Assembly: GCF_009739905.1 (NCBI RefSeq)
Contig: NZ_CP034279.1
Location: 3,720,001 to 3,784,000, forward strand
DNA length: 64,000 nucleotides
Origin: Streptomyces ficellus
GTDB taxonomy: Bacteria; Actinomycetota; Actinomycetes; Streptomycetales; Streptomycetaceae
Reading direction: 5' to 3'
Part shown: positions 16,665 to 23,032 of the stretch, in pieces
How the letters are laid out: each line of letters starts with the position of its first letter
How positions within the stretch are numbered: the stretch's first letter is position 1
Notes under the pieces: generated by a model
Seen by the model: only the letters and a program-made list of their open reading frames with translations
What the model was told of the DNA's origin: nothing
The model's database searches: none
Translations under genes and position numbers: made by a program

Positions 16665-16701
16665 ATGGCCATTCCGGGAACATGGCCAGGTTTTATGGCC
16701 A
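16665..16701 (+). promoter_or_regulatory. Triple ATGGCCA direct repeat upstream of XRE regulator
   Basis: ATGGCCA occurs at 16665, 16682 and 16695, with a near copy (ATGGGCCA) at 16651. All lie 40-90 nt before the regulator start. TGGCCA is itself palindromic. Possible autoregulatory sites. Confidence 0.4.
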
Positions 16702-16739
16702 GGCTGGGCTCCGGGCTCTGTGGACGGCCGAGGATGGCG

Positions 16740-18017
16740 ATGACGACCACGAACGAGGACGATGGCGTGGAACCGATCGGACTGCTGTTGCGCCGCCTGC
16801 GAATGGCCAGCGGGCGCACACAGGAGGAACTGGCGGCTGATCTCTCCGCGCGTCGGGGGTACCCGCTGGAGCAGGGTGCGGTGTCGCGGTGGGAGACCCA
16901 CGAGCGTCTTCCGGACCCGGCTTCACGGGCGCTGCTGTCGGCCGAGTTCGGTGTGCCGGAGGAGGAATTGCGGCGGACCGTCACCCTCGCCCGGCGTCTG
17001 CGGCGTCAGGAGAAGAAGCACCAGACCGATCAGGAGAACGATGTGTTCGACCGCCGTGGATTCCTTACGGCTTCAGCCGGCGCGGGGATCGCCGTCATAC
17101 AGCCCTCTTCCCTGCTTTCGTCGGGGAGGAGGATCGGGGCAGACGTCCCGAGGCAGTTGAGCCAGCGCACCGCCCGACTCCGACGCTTGGACGACTTCGT
17201 GGGCGGCGGGGACTCGTACCACGTGTATGTCCGGGAGCTGGATGACACGATCCGGCTGGCGGACGAAGGGGTCTACAGCGAGGCGACAGGTCGGGGCCTG
17301 CGTGGAATCATCGCTGAACAGGCCCAGCTTGCGGGCTGGGCGGCCTACGACGCGGGTAACTACCAGGATGCCCGTGGGCACTACATGACGGCCTTAGCCG
17401 CGTCGCGGGCCGCAGAGGACACCGCGCTGGAAGGCAACTCGCTGGCGTTCCTGGCGTACCTGGAGTGGACGGTGGGCGGTGGCTCTGGGGTCACATTCGC
17501 CACGGCCGCATACGAGGCCCTTGGCTCGGGGACGGCACCCGTGGTGCGGGCACTGCTGGCAGACCGGCTGGCGTGGCAGCACGCGACTTCAGGGAACGAC
17601 CGGGAGGCCGACTACGCCCTGGGCGTTGCTGAAGAGGCCCTCCACGAACACAGCGACGAGCCAGGCCCGGACTGGGCGTACTGGGTCGATGCCGACGAGA
17701 TCGCCATCATGACGGGGCGCTGTTGGGCAGAGCTGCACCGACCGCTACGGGCCATCCCAGCCTTGGAAGACGCTTTGGCCCGGTACGACGACACCCGGGC
17801 TCGGGACAAGGCGCTGTACCTGTCATGGCTGGCATCGGCGTACCTGGACGCGGGGGAGGTCGAGCACTCGACCGCGATCACAGCCCGGGTGTTCGACCTC
17901 TCCGAAGGACTTGCGTCGATCAGACCGATGGCGCGGGCCCGTCTGATGGTCAAACGGTTGGAGCCCCACCGGTCCCTCGCCCCGGTCGGCGCGCTACTGG
18001 AGCGCGCGAAGGGCTAG
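16740..18017 (+). CDS. XRE-family regulator with C-terminal TPR-like domain; contains a TTA codon
   Basis: 425-residue transcription factor. The N-terminal helix-turn-helix covers about residues 10-70 (LLLRRLRMASGRTQEELAADL, QGAVSRWE). A linker with DRRGFLTASAGAG is common in this Streptomyces regulator type. A helical repeat domain continues to the end (GNYQDARGHYMTAL, ALYLSWLASAYLDAGEVEHS), suited to binding a peptide or protein signal. ATG 16740 follows GAGG by 6 nt; ATG 16734 is an alternative. Codon 219 (17394-17396) is TTA, so translation should depend on the bldA tRNA and be linked to development. It is divergent from the peptide operon and likely its regulator. Confidence 0.88.
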   Translation: MTTTNEDDGVEPIGLLLRRLRMASGRTQEELAADLSARRGYPLEQGAVSRWETHERLPDPASRALLSAEFGVPEEELRRTVTLARRLRRQEKKHQTDQENDVFDRRGFLTASAGAGIAVIQPSSLLSSGRRIGADVPRQLSQRTARLRRLDDFVGGGDSYHVYVRELDDTIRLADEGVYSEATGRGLRGIIAEQAQLAGWAAYDAGNYQDARGHYMTALAASRAAEDTALEGNSLAFLAYLEWTVGGGSGVTFATAAYEALGSGTAPVVRALLADRLAWQHATSGNDREADYALGVAEEALHEHSDEPGPDWAYWVDADEIAIMTGRCWAELHRPLRAIPALEDALARYDDTRARDKALYLSWLASAYLDAGEVEHSTAITARVFDLSEGLASIRPMARARLMVKRLEPHRSLAPVGALLERAKG

Positions 18018-18331
18018 CGGGTTGCCCGGGTGATCCAGTCCAGGTACTCGGCGCGGCCGGCGTCGATGGTGAACGCGATGACCTCTGGCGAGTCGTAGGG
18101 GTGGTTGTCCACCAGGTGCTTCTCCAGTGCCTCGCGACGGCCACCGGTCGTACGGAACGTCACCTGGTACTCGGTGCCCTCGGAAACCTCGCCGAGGTGC
18201 CGGTACGTCGTCTCGATGGGTCCGGTCACCTGCCCGGAAGCGGCTAGGCTCGCTTCCACCGCCGAGCGCGACAGCTTCCGCGCGGCGTCCTGGTTGTCCA
18301 CGGTCGTGATGACGATCAGGAAGTCAGCCAT
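18014..18331 (-). CDS. cutA: CutA1-family protein (divalent cation tolerance)
   Basis: 105-residue CutA1 homologue forming trimers with a ferredoxin-like fold; linked in E. coli to copper tolerance, though the biochemical role is unsettled. Family segments seen: FLIVITTVDNQDAARKLSRSAVE, IETTYRHLGEV and EYQVTFRTT. It is convergent with the XRE regulator; their TAG stops overlap at 18014-18017. It lies inside the tRNA-bounded segment, so either it is island cargo or the right boundary is an older event. Confidence 0.9.
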   Translation of the reverse strand: MADFLIVITTVDNQDAARKLSRSAVEASLAASGQVTGPIETTYRHLGEVSEGTEYQVTFRTTGGRREALEKHLVDNHPYDSPEVIAFTIDAGRAEYLDWITRATR

Positions 18332-18468
18332 GGGGGCAACGTACTCGCCCCAGGCGTCGCGCCCATATGGGGCCAGTGGACCAGGTGTGGACCGCCGGGT
18401 GCCCCGCGGGGTCCTGAGGGTGGGGAACGAGCACGTCAGGCACCCCCAACGTGCCTGCCGAAACACCT

Positions 18469-18520
18469 CTTGGAAACCGTGGTGCGCGAGTCCCCGTGGG
18501 TTCAGATCCCACACCCACCG
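18469..18520 (+). repeat. Putative attR: partial copy of tRNA-Ser(UGA) 3' half
   Basis: 52 nt align with the tRNA from its anticodon loop (CTTGGAAACCGT against CTTGAAAACCGT) to the discriminator. Identity is 24/25 over 18496-18520. No acceptor 5' strand or D arm precedes it, so it is a fragment rather than a functional gene. Confidence 0.7.
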
Positions 18521-18527
18521 CCAGATG

Positions 18528-18565
18528 AACGGCCCCTGACCCGTACGCACGGGTCAGGGGCCGTT
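18528..18565. terminator. Perfect 17-bp hairpin terminator after the tRNA fragment
   Basis: AACGGCCCCTGACCCGT (18528-18544), loop ACGC, perfect complement 18549-18565. Its position 7 nt after the tRNA fragment suggests it is the original tRNA terminator. It also terminates the convergent VOC-protein gene. Confidence 0.85.
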
Positions 18566-18597
18566 CCCGCCCGGGGAAAGACCTGCCGTTCGGCCGG

Positions 18598-18984
18598 TCA
18601 GGGGTGGCGGGCGGCGAGGACGCAGAACTCGTTGCCCTCCGGGTCGGCGAGTACGACCCAGCTCACGTCGCCCTGGCCGACGTCGGTGCGGCGGGCGCCC
18701 AGGGCGAGCAGGCGGCGGACCTCCTCGTCCTGTTCCCGGTCGGTCGGGTTGACGTCGAGGTGGAGCCGGTTCTTGCGGGTCTTGCCCTCGGTGACGCGTG
18801 CGAACGTGAGGGTCGGGGGTACCGGTCCCGGGCGGTCCCTGCCCTCGGGCACCTGGGGGGAGCCGATGGTGACGACCTCGTCGGTCTTGTCGCGTACCTC
18901 GTAGTCGAGGACCGAGCACCAGAACCGGGCGAGACCCTCCGGATCGGCGCAGTCGATCGCAAGCTCGGTGAACTTGCTGGCCAT
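18598..18984 (-). CDS. VOC-superfamily (glyoxalase/bleomycin-resistance-like) protein
   Basis: 128 residues with two beta-alpha-beta-beta-beta modules. It opens FTELAIDCADPEGLARFWCSVLDYEV; the second half has RLHLDV and VLADPEGNEFCVL. Metal-site residues are partly visible (His in LHLDV, Glu in GNEFC). Such proteins include dioxygenases, isomerases and drug-sequestering proteins; the substrate cannot be told. GGGAGG precedes ATG 18984. Confidence 0.85.
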   Translation of the reverse strand: MASKFTELAIDCADPEGLARFWCSVLDYEVRDKTDEVVTIGSPQVPEGRDRPGPVPPTLTFARVTEGKTRKNRLHLDVNPTDREQDEEVRRLLALGARRTDVGQGDVSWVVLADPEGNEFCVLAARHP

Positions 18985-19239
18985 GTCAGGACCTCCCAGT
19001 CGCGTGGCGGGGTGGTGAGTGACGATCTTCGTACGTCACCTTGCCGGACACCGGTCGGCCACGCCGGCCGAGGCGGTGCGACCGCGGCGGGAGGGAAGGG
19101 GCAGGGGGTGCGGCTCGGGGCTTGGGCGGTCCCATCTGCCCTGTGGCGCAAGTCGGTTGAGGGTGCGTGGCTGCGGCGGTGGGGAACCTGACGGCCCGGC
19201 CGGGCGTCCTACTGTTCGAGGTCTACGGAAGGGGCTGCC

Positions 19240-19458
19240 GTGCAGACGAACGACGCGACGAAGCTGGAGACCACCCTGGCCGACGGCCGGCGCATGACGC
19301 TCTCGCTGCCGTCGACGGGCGCGGGCTGGGCCGCCGACGGGGTGGGCGCCCTGCGGGCCGTGCCGGCGACGCACACCGGACGTGGCCAGGAGCCGCCCGC
19401 GCTGCCCACCCGCCAGCCCCTGCCGCTGGAGGTCGCCCTGCTGGGCCTCGGGATCTAG
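19240..19458 (+). CDS. Small hypothetical protein
   Basis: 72 residues from a GTG with GGAAGGGG upstream (VQTNDATKLETTLADGRRMTLSLP). No signal, membrane segment or known motif; a Pro-rich middle and a hydrophobic C-terminus (LEVALLGLGI). It is convergent with the HTH gene 12 bp away. Plausible but unconfirmed. Confidence 0.45.
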   Translation: MQTNDATKLETTLADGRRMTLSLPSTGAGWAADGVGALRAVPATHTGRGQEPPALPTRQPLPLEVALLGLGI

Positions 19459-19470
19459 GGTCTGCCGGAT

Positions 19471-19788
19471 CTAGGGCGTGCCCTGAGGGCCGACGATGGC
19501 GCGGAGGGCCGCGAGGTGGGCGTGGTAGGCGTCGCGGCCGGGGCGGGTCAGGCGCAGCCAGACGCGCTGGCGGGTGTCGCGTACCGCCTTGCGCTGTTCG
19601 ACGTAGCCGGCGTCCACCAGGACCGTGACGTGTTTGCTCAGGACTGAGGCGGAGACGCCCAGTTCCCGTTGCAGCGTGGCGAACTCGGCTTCCTCGGCGG
19701 TGTCGAGGAGGGCGCAGATCCGCAGGCGGTTGGGGGCGTGGATGGTGGTGTCGAAGCCGTCCATGGGGTCGGCGGGGGAGGCGCTCAT
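19471..19788 (-). CDS. Winged-helix transcriptional regulator (MarR/ArsR-like)
   Basis: 105-residue winged-helix protein. RLRICALLDTAEEAEFATLQRELGVSASVLSKHVTVLVDAGYVEQRK spans helices 2-4 and the wing (about residues 20-75). Such short PadR/MarR-like regulators often pair with a membrane partner, as here: its ATG overlaps the stop of the upstream membrane gene (ATGA, 19785-19788). The inverted repeats at 20285-20341 upstream of the pair are probable operator sites for autoregulation. Confidence 0.85.
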   Translation of the reverse strand: MSASPADPMDGFDTTIHAPNRLRICALLDTAEEAEFATLQRELGVSASVLSKHVTVLVDAGYVEQRKAVRDTRQRVWLRLTRPGRDAYHAHLAALRAIVGPQGTP

Positions 19789-20282
19789 GCGGTCTTCCGG
19801 TGCAGGCGGACGAAGACGAGGTGGAAGGCGAGCGTCACCGCCGCGCCCGTGACGGAGGCGGCGAACAGCCACAGCGGCTCACCGGTGGCGCGGAAGACGA
19901 AGGCCGAGCCCAGCAGGACGGCGGGCAGTCCGACGGCGAGGGGCAGCGTGACGCGCTTGGGCAGGACGTCGAAGCGCAGGGCCACACCGGTCTTCTTGCG
20001 CCAGTTGGCCGCGGCCACCGCGAACAGTGCGCCGTAGGCCGCCGTCATCGCGATCAGGATGACGCCCCAGGCCGCCTTGGGCAGCAGCCACTCGGACTCG
20101 GCGAGGGTGCCGCCGTAGACCGGCGGTACGGCCGCGGTGTAGAGCGCGAGCGTGGCGGTGAACCAGCGCGGCCAGGGCGTGGCGGACAGGGCGGTGGTGG
20201 ACGCTCTGATCTGTTCGGTCTCGGCCAGTGCGGCGAGGGCCTGCTGGGCGGTCGGACGAAGGGCTTCCCCGTTGGTTTCCAT
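19785..20282 (-). CDS. Membrane protein coupled to the winged-helix regulator
   Basis: 165 residues. A soluble N-terminal helix (LRPTAQQALAALAETEQIRA) is followed by about four membrane helices in two hairpins (WFTATLALYTAAVPPVYGG; WGVILIAMTAAYGALFAVAAA; LPLAVGLPAVLLGSAFVF; LFAASVTGAAVTLAFHLVF). This is the layout of the DUF-type integral proteins that accompany PadR/MarR-like regulators in Streptomyces. Translationally coupled to the regulator. Function unknown, possibly a signal sensor. Confidence 0.75.
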   Translation of the reverse strand: METNGEALRPTAQQALAALAETEQIRASTTALSATPWPRWFTATLALYTAAVPPVYGGTLAESEWLLPKAAWGVILIAMTAAYGALFAVAAANWRKKTGVALRFDVLPKRVTLPLAVGLPAVLLGSAFVFRATGEPLWLFAASVTGAAVTLAFHLVFVRLHRKTA

Positions 20283-20284
20283 GA

Positions 20285-20341
20285 CGGAAACAGTAGTGCT
20301 GAGTTTCCGGTGTGGCAAGTGTTGTTTTTCCGGAGCGGAAA
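20285..20341 (-). promoter_or_regulatory. Two inverted repeats upstream of the membrane/regulator pair
   Basis: CGGAAAC (20285-20291), 11-nt spacer, GTTTCCG (20303-20309); then TTTTCCG, GAG, CGGAAA ending at 20341. The shared half-site CGGAAA directly before the start codon suggests binding by the encoded winged-helix protein. Confidence 0.55.
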
Positions 20342-20366
20342 GTGGCGTTGCCGCTACAGTCGCCGC

Positions 20367-20528
20367 ATGGGGGATTTCGCGAGTCAGGGCCGTACCGTCC
20401 TGTGCAAGTCGTGTCACCGGCCGCTCCGTCAGAACCGTCGTTGGTTCCCGCGGGAGTACTGCAACCGGTGGCACAAGATCCGGCACCGCGTGGCCAGCTT
20501 CGTCGGCAGCGTGCTCGACAGCGCGTAG
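20367..20528 (+). CDS. Small Cys-containing basic protein
   Basis: 53 residues (MGDFASQGRTVLCKSCHRPL at the N-terminus) with CKSCH and REYCNRWH motifs, giving Cys/His ligands for a single zinc ribbon. Rich in Arg/Trp. It diverges from the membrane gene across the repeat-bearing promoter. The zinc site and frame bias make it credible, but there is no strong ribosome site. Confidence 0.45.
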   Translation: MGDFASQGRTVLCKSCHRPLRQNRRWFPREYCNRWHKIRHRVASFVGSVLDSA

Positions 20529-20731
20529 CGGCAGGGCCGTGGGCGCGCGGTGGCGCGGTGGCGCGGTGGTGCGGTTGCGCGGGCTGAAAATGCGTTGCCC
20601 GTGCGGGCCGCGCGGCGTCAGCATCTCGCCATGAACTCTTCCACCCGTGCCCTGTCGTCCACCGTCGCCGTGATCCCGGTGCACGGGCGACAGCAGTGCG
20701 GGCCCTGGCGGGAGCCGGCGCACCCGCGGTC

Positions 20732-21364
20732 ATGATCGGCGCGCTGGTCGCGGGGGCGCTCGCCGGGTACGGGATCGCCGTTCCCGTGGGCGCCGTCGGG
20801 GCGTACCTGGTGGCGCTCACCGCGCGGACGTCCCTGAGGGTCGGCGCGGGCGCCGCGCTCGGAGTGGCGACCGCCGACGGGCTGTACGCGCTGGTCGCCG
20901 CCGTCGGAGGGTCGGCGCTGGCGCCCCTGGTGGAGCCGTTCGTGGTGCCCCTGCGATGGGCGTCGGCCCTGGTGCTGGTGCTGCTCGCCGGGCACGGCGC
21001 GGCCGTGGCGGTCCGCCGGTACCGGGAGCGGCGGACGGCCGCCCGGGACGGCGACGCGCCCGTCGGGCCCCTGCGGGCGTACGTCACCTTCCTCGGCATC
21101 ACGGTGCTGAACCCCATGACCGTGATCTACTTCGCCGCCCTGGTGATCGGCGGCCGTGGCGCGGCGGCGCCCGCCCCGCTGGAGCAGGGCGCGTTCGTCC
21201 TCGCCGCCTTCCTCGCGTCGGCCAGCTGGCAGTTGCTGCTCGCCGGCGGGGGCGCGCTGCTCGGCAGGGCGCTGACGGGCCGGCGAGGCCGCCTCGTCAC
21301 TGCCCTGGTGTCGAGTGCGTTGATCACCGCGCTGGCGGGGCATCTGCTCCTCTCGGCGCCGTGA
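20732..21364 (+). CDS. LysE/RhtB-family exporter
   Basis: 210-residue polytopic protein, about six helices, of the amino-acid exporter superfamily. It opens GYGIAVPVGAVGAYLVALTAR, and the family signature GITVLNPMTVIYFAAL sits near residue 130. The ATG at 20732 starts at the first helix; a GTG 12 codons upstream is possible. The gene's last 41 nt overlap the end of the convergent prim-pol gene. Substrate unknown. Confidence 0.85.
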   Translation: MIGALVAGALAGYGIAVPVGAVGAYLVALTARTSLRVGAGAALGVATADGLYALVAAVGGSALAPLVEPFVVPLRWASALVLVLLAGHGAAVAVRRYRERRTAARDGDAPVGPLRAYVTFLGITVLNPMTVIYFAALVIGGRGAAAPAPLEQGAFVLAAFLASASWQLLLAGGGALLGRALTGRRGRLVTALVSSALITALAGHLLLSAP

Positions 21365-22205
21365 GGCGGGCCGCGGAGGCGAGGGTGGCGCGCGCCTCGT
21401 GGGTGGTGAGGCCGGTGCGTACGGCGGCGTCGGTGAGGGCGTCCGCGAGGGCGTCGCCGATGCCGCTCTCGTACGCCCGGCAGGCCGCCCAGAAGAGCCG
21501 GGCGTTGCGCTGCCCCTCGCGGGCGGCGCGCACGAAGCCGACCAGGCCCTGGCCGGCCGGGGCGCCCCGCCCCGGTGGCGCTGGTGCCGGTGGTGGCGGT
21601 GGCGGTGGCGGGACCAGCAGGCGCAGCAGGGCCGGTGGGCAGGGCGCCGGGGGCAGGTGCGCGGTGCCGGGAGCCAGTCGGTACGCGCCGCGGGCGGTGA
21701 CCGAGCCGGGGCCGGCCAGGTAGCCCCCCGCGCCCCGGATGTCGACGCCGGGGGCGAGCCGTCCGGCCGAGTTCGGGACGGCGGTGCCGGGCGGGCCGGT
21801 CAGCCAGAGGTGGCGGCCGCCGCTGGGGGTCAGGACGGTGACGGTCGCCGGGACGGTGAAGCCGTGCTGCCGGGCGAGGCGCCAAAGGACGGCCGGCTCG
21901 GTGTCGAGGTCGACCCCGATCAGGTGGTGGGGCGGCCGCCCGCACGCGATGCCGTAGCCGGTCGCCCAGGGCGCGAGGGCGAATAGCGCGCGTACGGCGG
22001 CGGGGTCGGCGGTCGCGTCGTGCACGCCGTGCCCGGGGCGGCCGCACTCGCCGCGGCAGTGGACCGGTGCGGGGGCGCCCCGGTGGGGCGAGGGCAGGGC
22101 GGGGAGCTTGGTCGGCGACAGGGGGAAGACGGGCAGCCCCCGCTCGGCGGCGGTGAGCGCGTGGGCCAGGGCCAGGGTGGCGGTACGCCGGTCGGTAGCG
22201 GCCAT
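21324..22205 (-). CDS. Bifunctional DNA primase/polymerase (prim-pol) domain protein
   Basis: 293 residues. The prim-pol domain occupies about residues 10-200, with the metal-binding IGVDLDT (DxD) and the downstream TPSGGRHLWLTGP strand. A Cys/His cluster (HCRGECGRPGHGVHD) lies near residues 48-62. A Pro tract (PPPPPPPPAPAPPG) links to a C-terminal helical region (FWAACRAYESGIGDALADAL). Unlike plasmid or prophage versions there is no helicase or replication gene nearby, so it is an orphan in apparently core DNA. Confidence 0.85.
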   Translation of the reverse strand: MAATDRRTATLALAHALTAAERGLPVFPLSPTKLPALPSPHRGAPAPVHCRGECGRPGHGVHDATADPAAVRALFALAPWATGYGIACGRPPHHLIGVDLDTEPAVLWRLARQHGFTVPATVTVLTPSGGRHLWLTGPPGTAVPNSAGRLAPGVDIRGAGGYLAGPGSVTARGAYRLAPGTAHLPPAPCPPALLRLLVPPPPPPPPAPAPPGRGAPAGQGLVGFVRAAREGQRNARLFWAACRAYESGIGDALADALTDAAVRTGLTTHEARATLASAARLTAPRGADAPPAR

Positions 22206-22536
22206 GACTCCATGTTCGGGCGTACGTTCGAATAAGGGAAGGGGTGGGATTCGGCCGGAAATGTGCCTGAACGTTTCCCCGCCCGGCGGGAGCGGGATCC
22301 GGTGCTCGCCGTGGCGGTCATCGGGCTGTGAGCTGCGGGTTCGAGGACGGGGAGGGGGTTTATCGACGTGTCCTCACGCTTGCGGGGGAAGTGGCGCTCC
22401 GGACGGATTCGCCGGGATTCCGGTGGGCAACTCTTCAACCGCGACGTCGTGAACTCGCCCGGAGCGGTCGGCCAACCACTCGGGAACAAGCCGTAGTTGC
22501 TCACCTACTCACGCACGTGGTTCCTGGAGGACACAC

Positions 22537-22842
22537 ATGGCAAGCATCCGTACCGCTCGCGTCATCGCCGCAGTCGCCGCACTGCCCCTCGCCGCCGGTC
22601 TCTTCGCGGGAGTGGCGCACGCCGACACGGGAGGCCTCGCGAGCGACGGATCCAGCGCGTCCGCCGCCTCGGTCAGCGGAAGTGGCGTCGGCGGGAGCAA
22701 CGCGGGCAACTCCACGACCGGCCAGCAGGTCGCCAACGGCGGTGGCGCGTCGAACCAGAGCAACACCACGAGCGTGAACGGTCCGGGCTTCACCGTCGTC
22801 GGCCAGAGCACCCCGACGGTGGACTTCACCCACCTCTGGTAG
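22537..22842 (+). CDS. Small secreted Ser/Asn/Gly-rich protein
   Basis: 101 residues. The signal peptide is clear (residues about 1-29, ending VAHA). The mature part is low-complexity and uncharged (SGSGVGGSNAGNSTTGQQVANG) and ends FTVVGQSTPTVDFTHLW. The composition recalls small cell-surface or hyphal-sheath proteins, but no chaplin domain or Cys pair is present. CTGGAGG is 6 nt before ATG 22537. Expression as an abundant exported peptide is plausible. Confidence 0.75.
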   Translation: MASIRTARVIAAVAALPLAAGLFAGVAHADTGGLASDGSSASAASVSGSGVGGSNAGNSTTGQQVANGGGASNQSNTTSVNGPGFTVVGQSTPTVDFTHLW

Positions 22843-22852
22843 GCCAGCCCGG

Positions 22853-22945
22853 AGGGGGCTCAGGGGGCGGGGGCTGGCAGGGGGGGCAGGGGGGTGGGGG
22901 GTGGGGTCGGGGGGTTGGGGATCGGGATGGGGGCGAGGTGAAGGG
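22853..22945 (+). repeat. G-run-rich tract
   Basis: About 90 nt with many runs of three to seven G after the secreted-protein gene. It could form G-quadruplexes on the plus strand or pause transcription. No hairpin terminator is seen here, so it may do that job. Confidence 0.5.
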
Positions 22946-22994
22946 CGGCCCGTGCGGCGGTACTCCGGTACCGCCGCACAGGCCGTTCCGCGTC

Positions 22995-23027
22995 TTGACA
23001 CCGACACGCGACCTGACGGACAGTCAG
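22995..23027 (+). promoter_or_regulatory. Promoter with TetR-type operator ahead of chsH2-like gene
   Basis: TTGACA at 22995-23000 is a good -35 box. CTGAC-GGACA-GTCAG (23013-23027) is a 5-bp-arm inverted repeat covering the expected -10 region, 5 nt before the GTG. The tiny leader suggests leaderless or near-leaderless mRNA, with the repressor blocking the -10 site. Confidence 0.5.
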
Positions 23028-23032
23028 AAACT

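Larger units (their letters stand above)
13056..18520. mobile_element. Putative 5.5-kb genomic island in tRNA-Ser(UGA)
   Basis: Bounded by the intact tRNA-Ser at the left and a partial copy of its 3' half at the right. The right copy is followed 7 nt later by a perfect 17-bp terminator, which looks like the tRNA's original terminator displaced by insertion. Contents: a four-gene peptide-modification operon, an XRE-TPR regulator with a TTA codon, and cutA. No integrase or excisionase gene remains, so the element is non-autonomous or has lost its recombinase. CutA may be core rather than cargo. The boundary call is inference from the repeat and the terminator. Confidence 0.55.

Noticed and set aside
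18400..18520. A second complete serine tRNA
   Set aside because: No acceptor 5' strand or D arm before the anticodon-like stretch; it is a 3' fragment.
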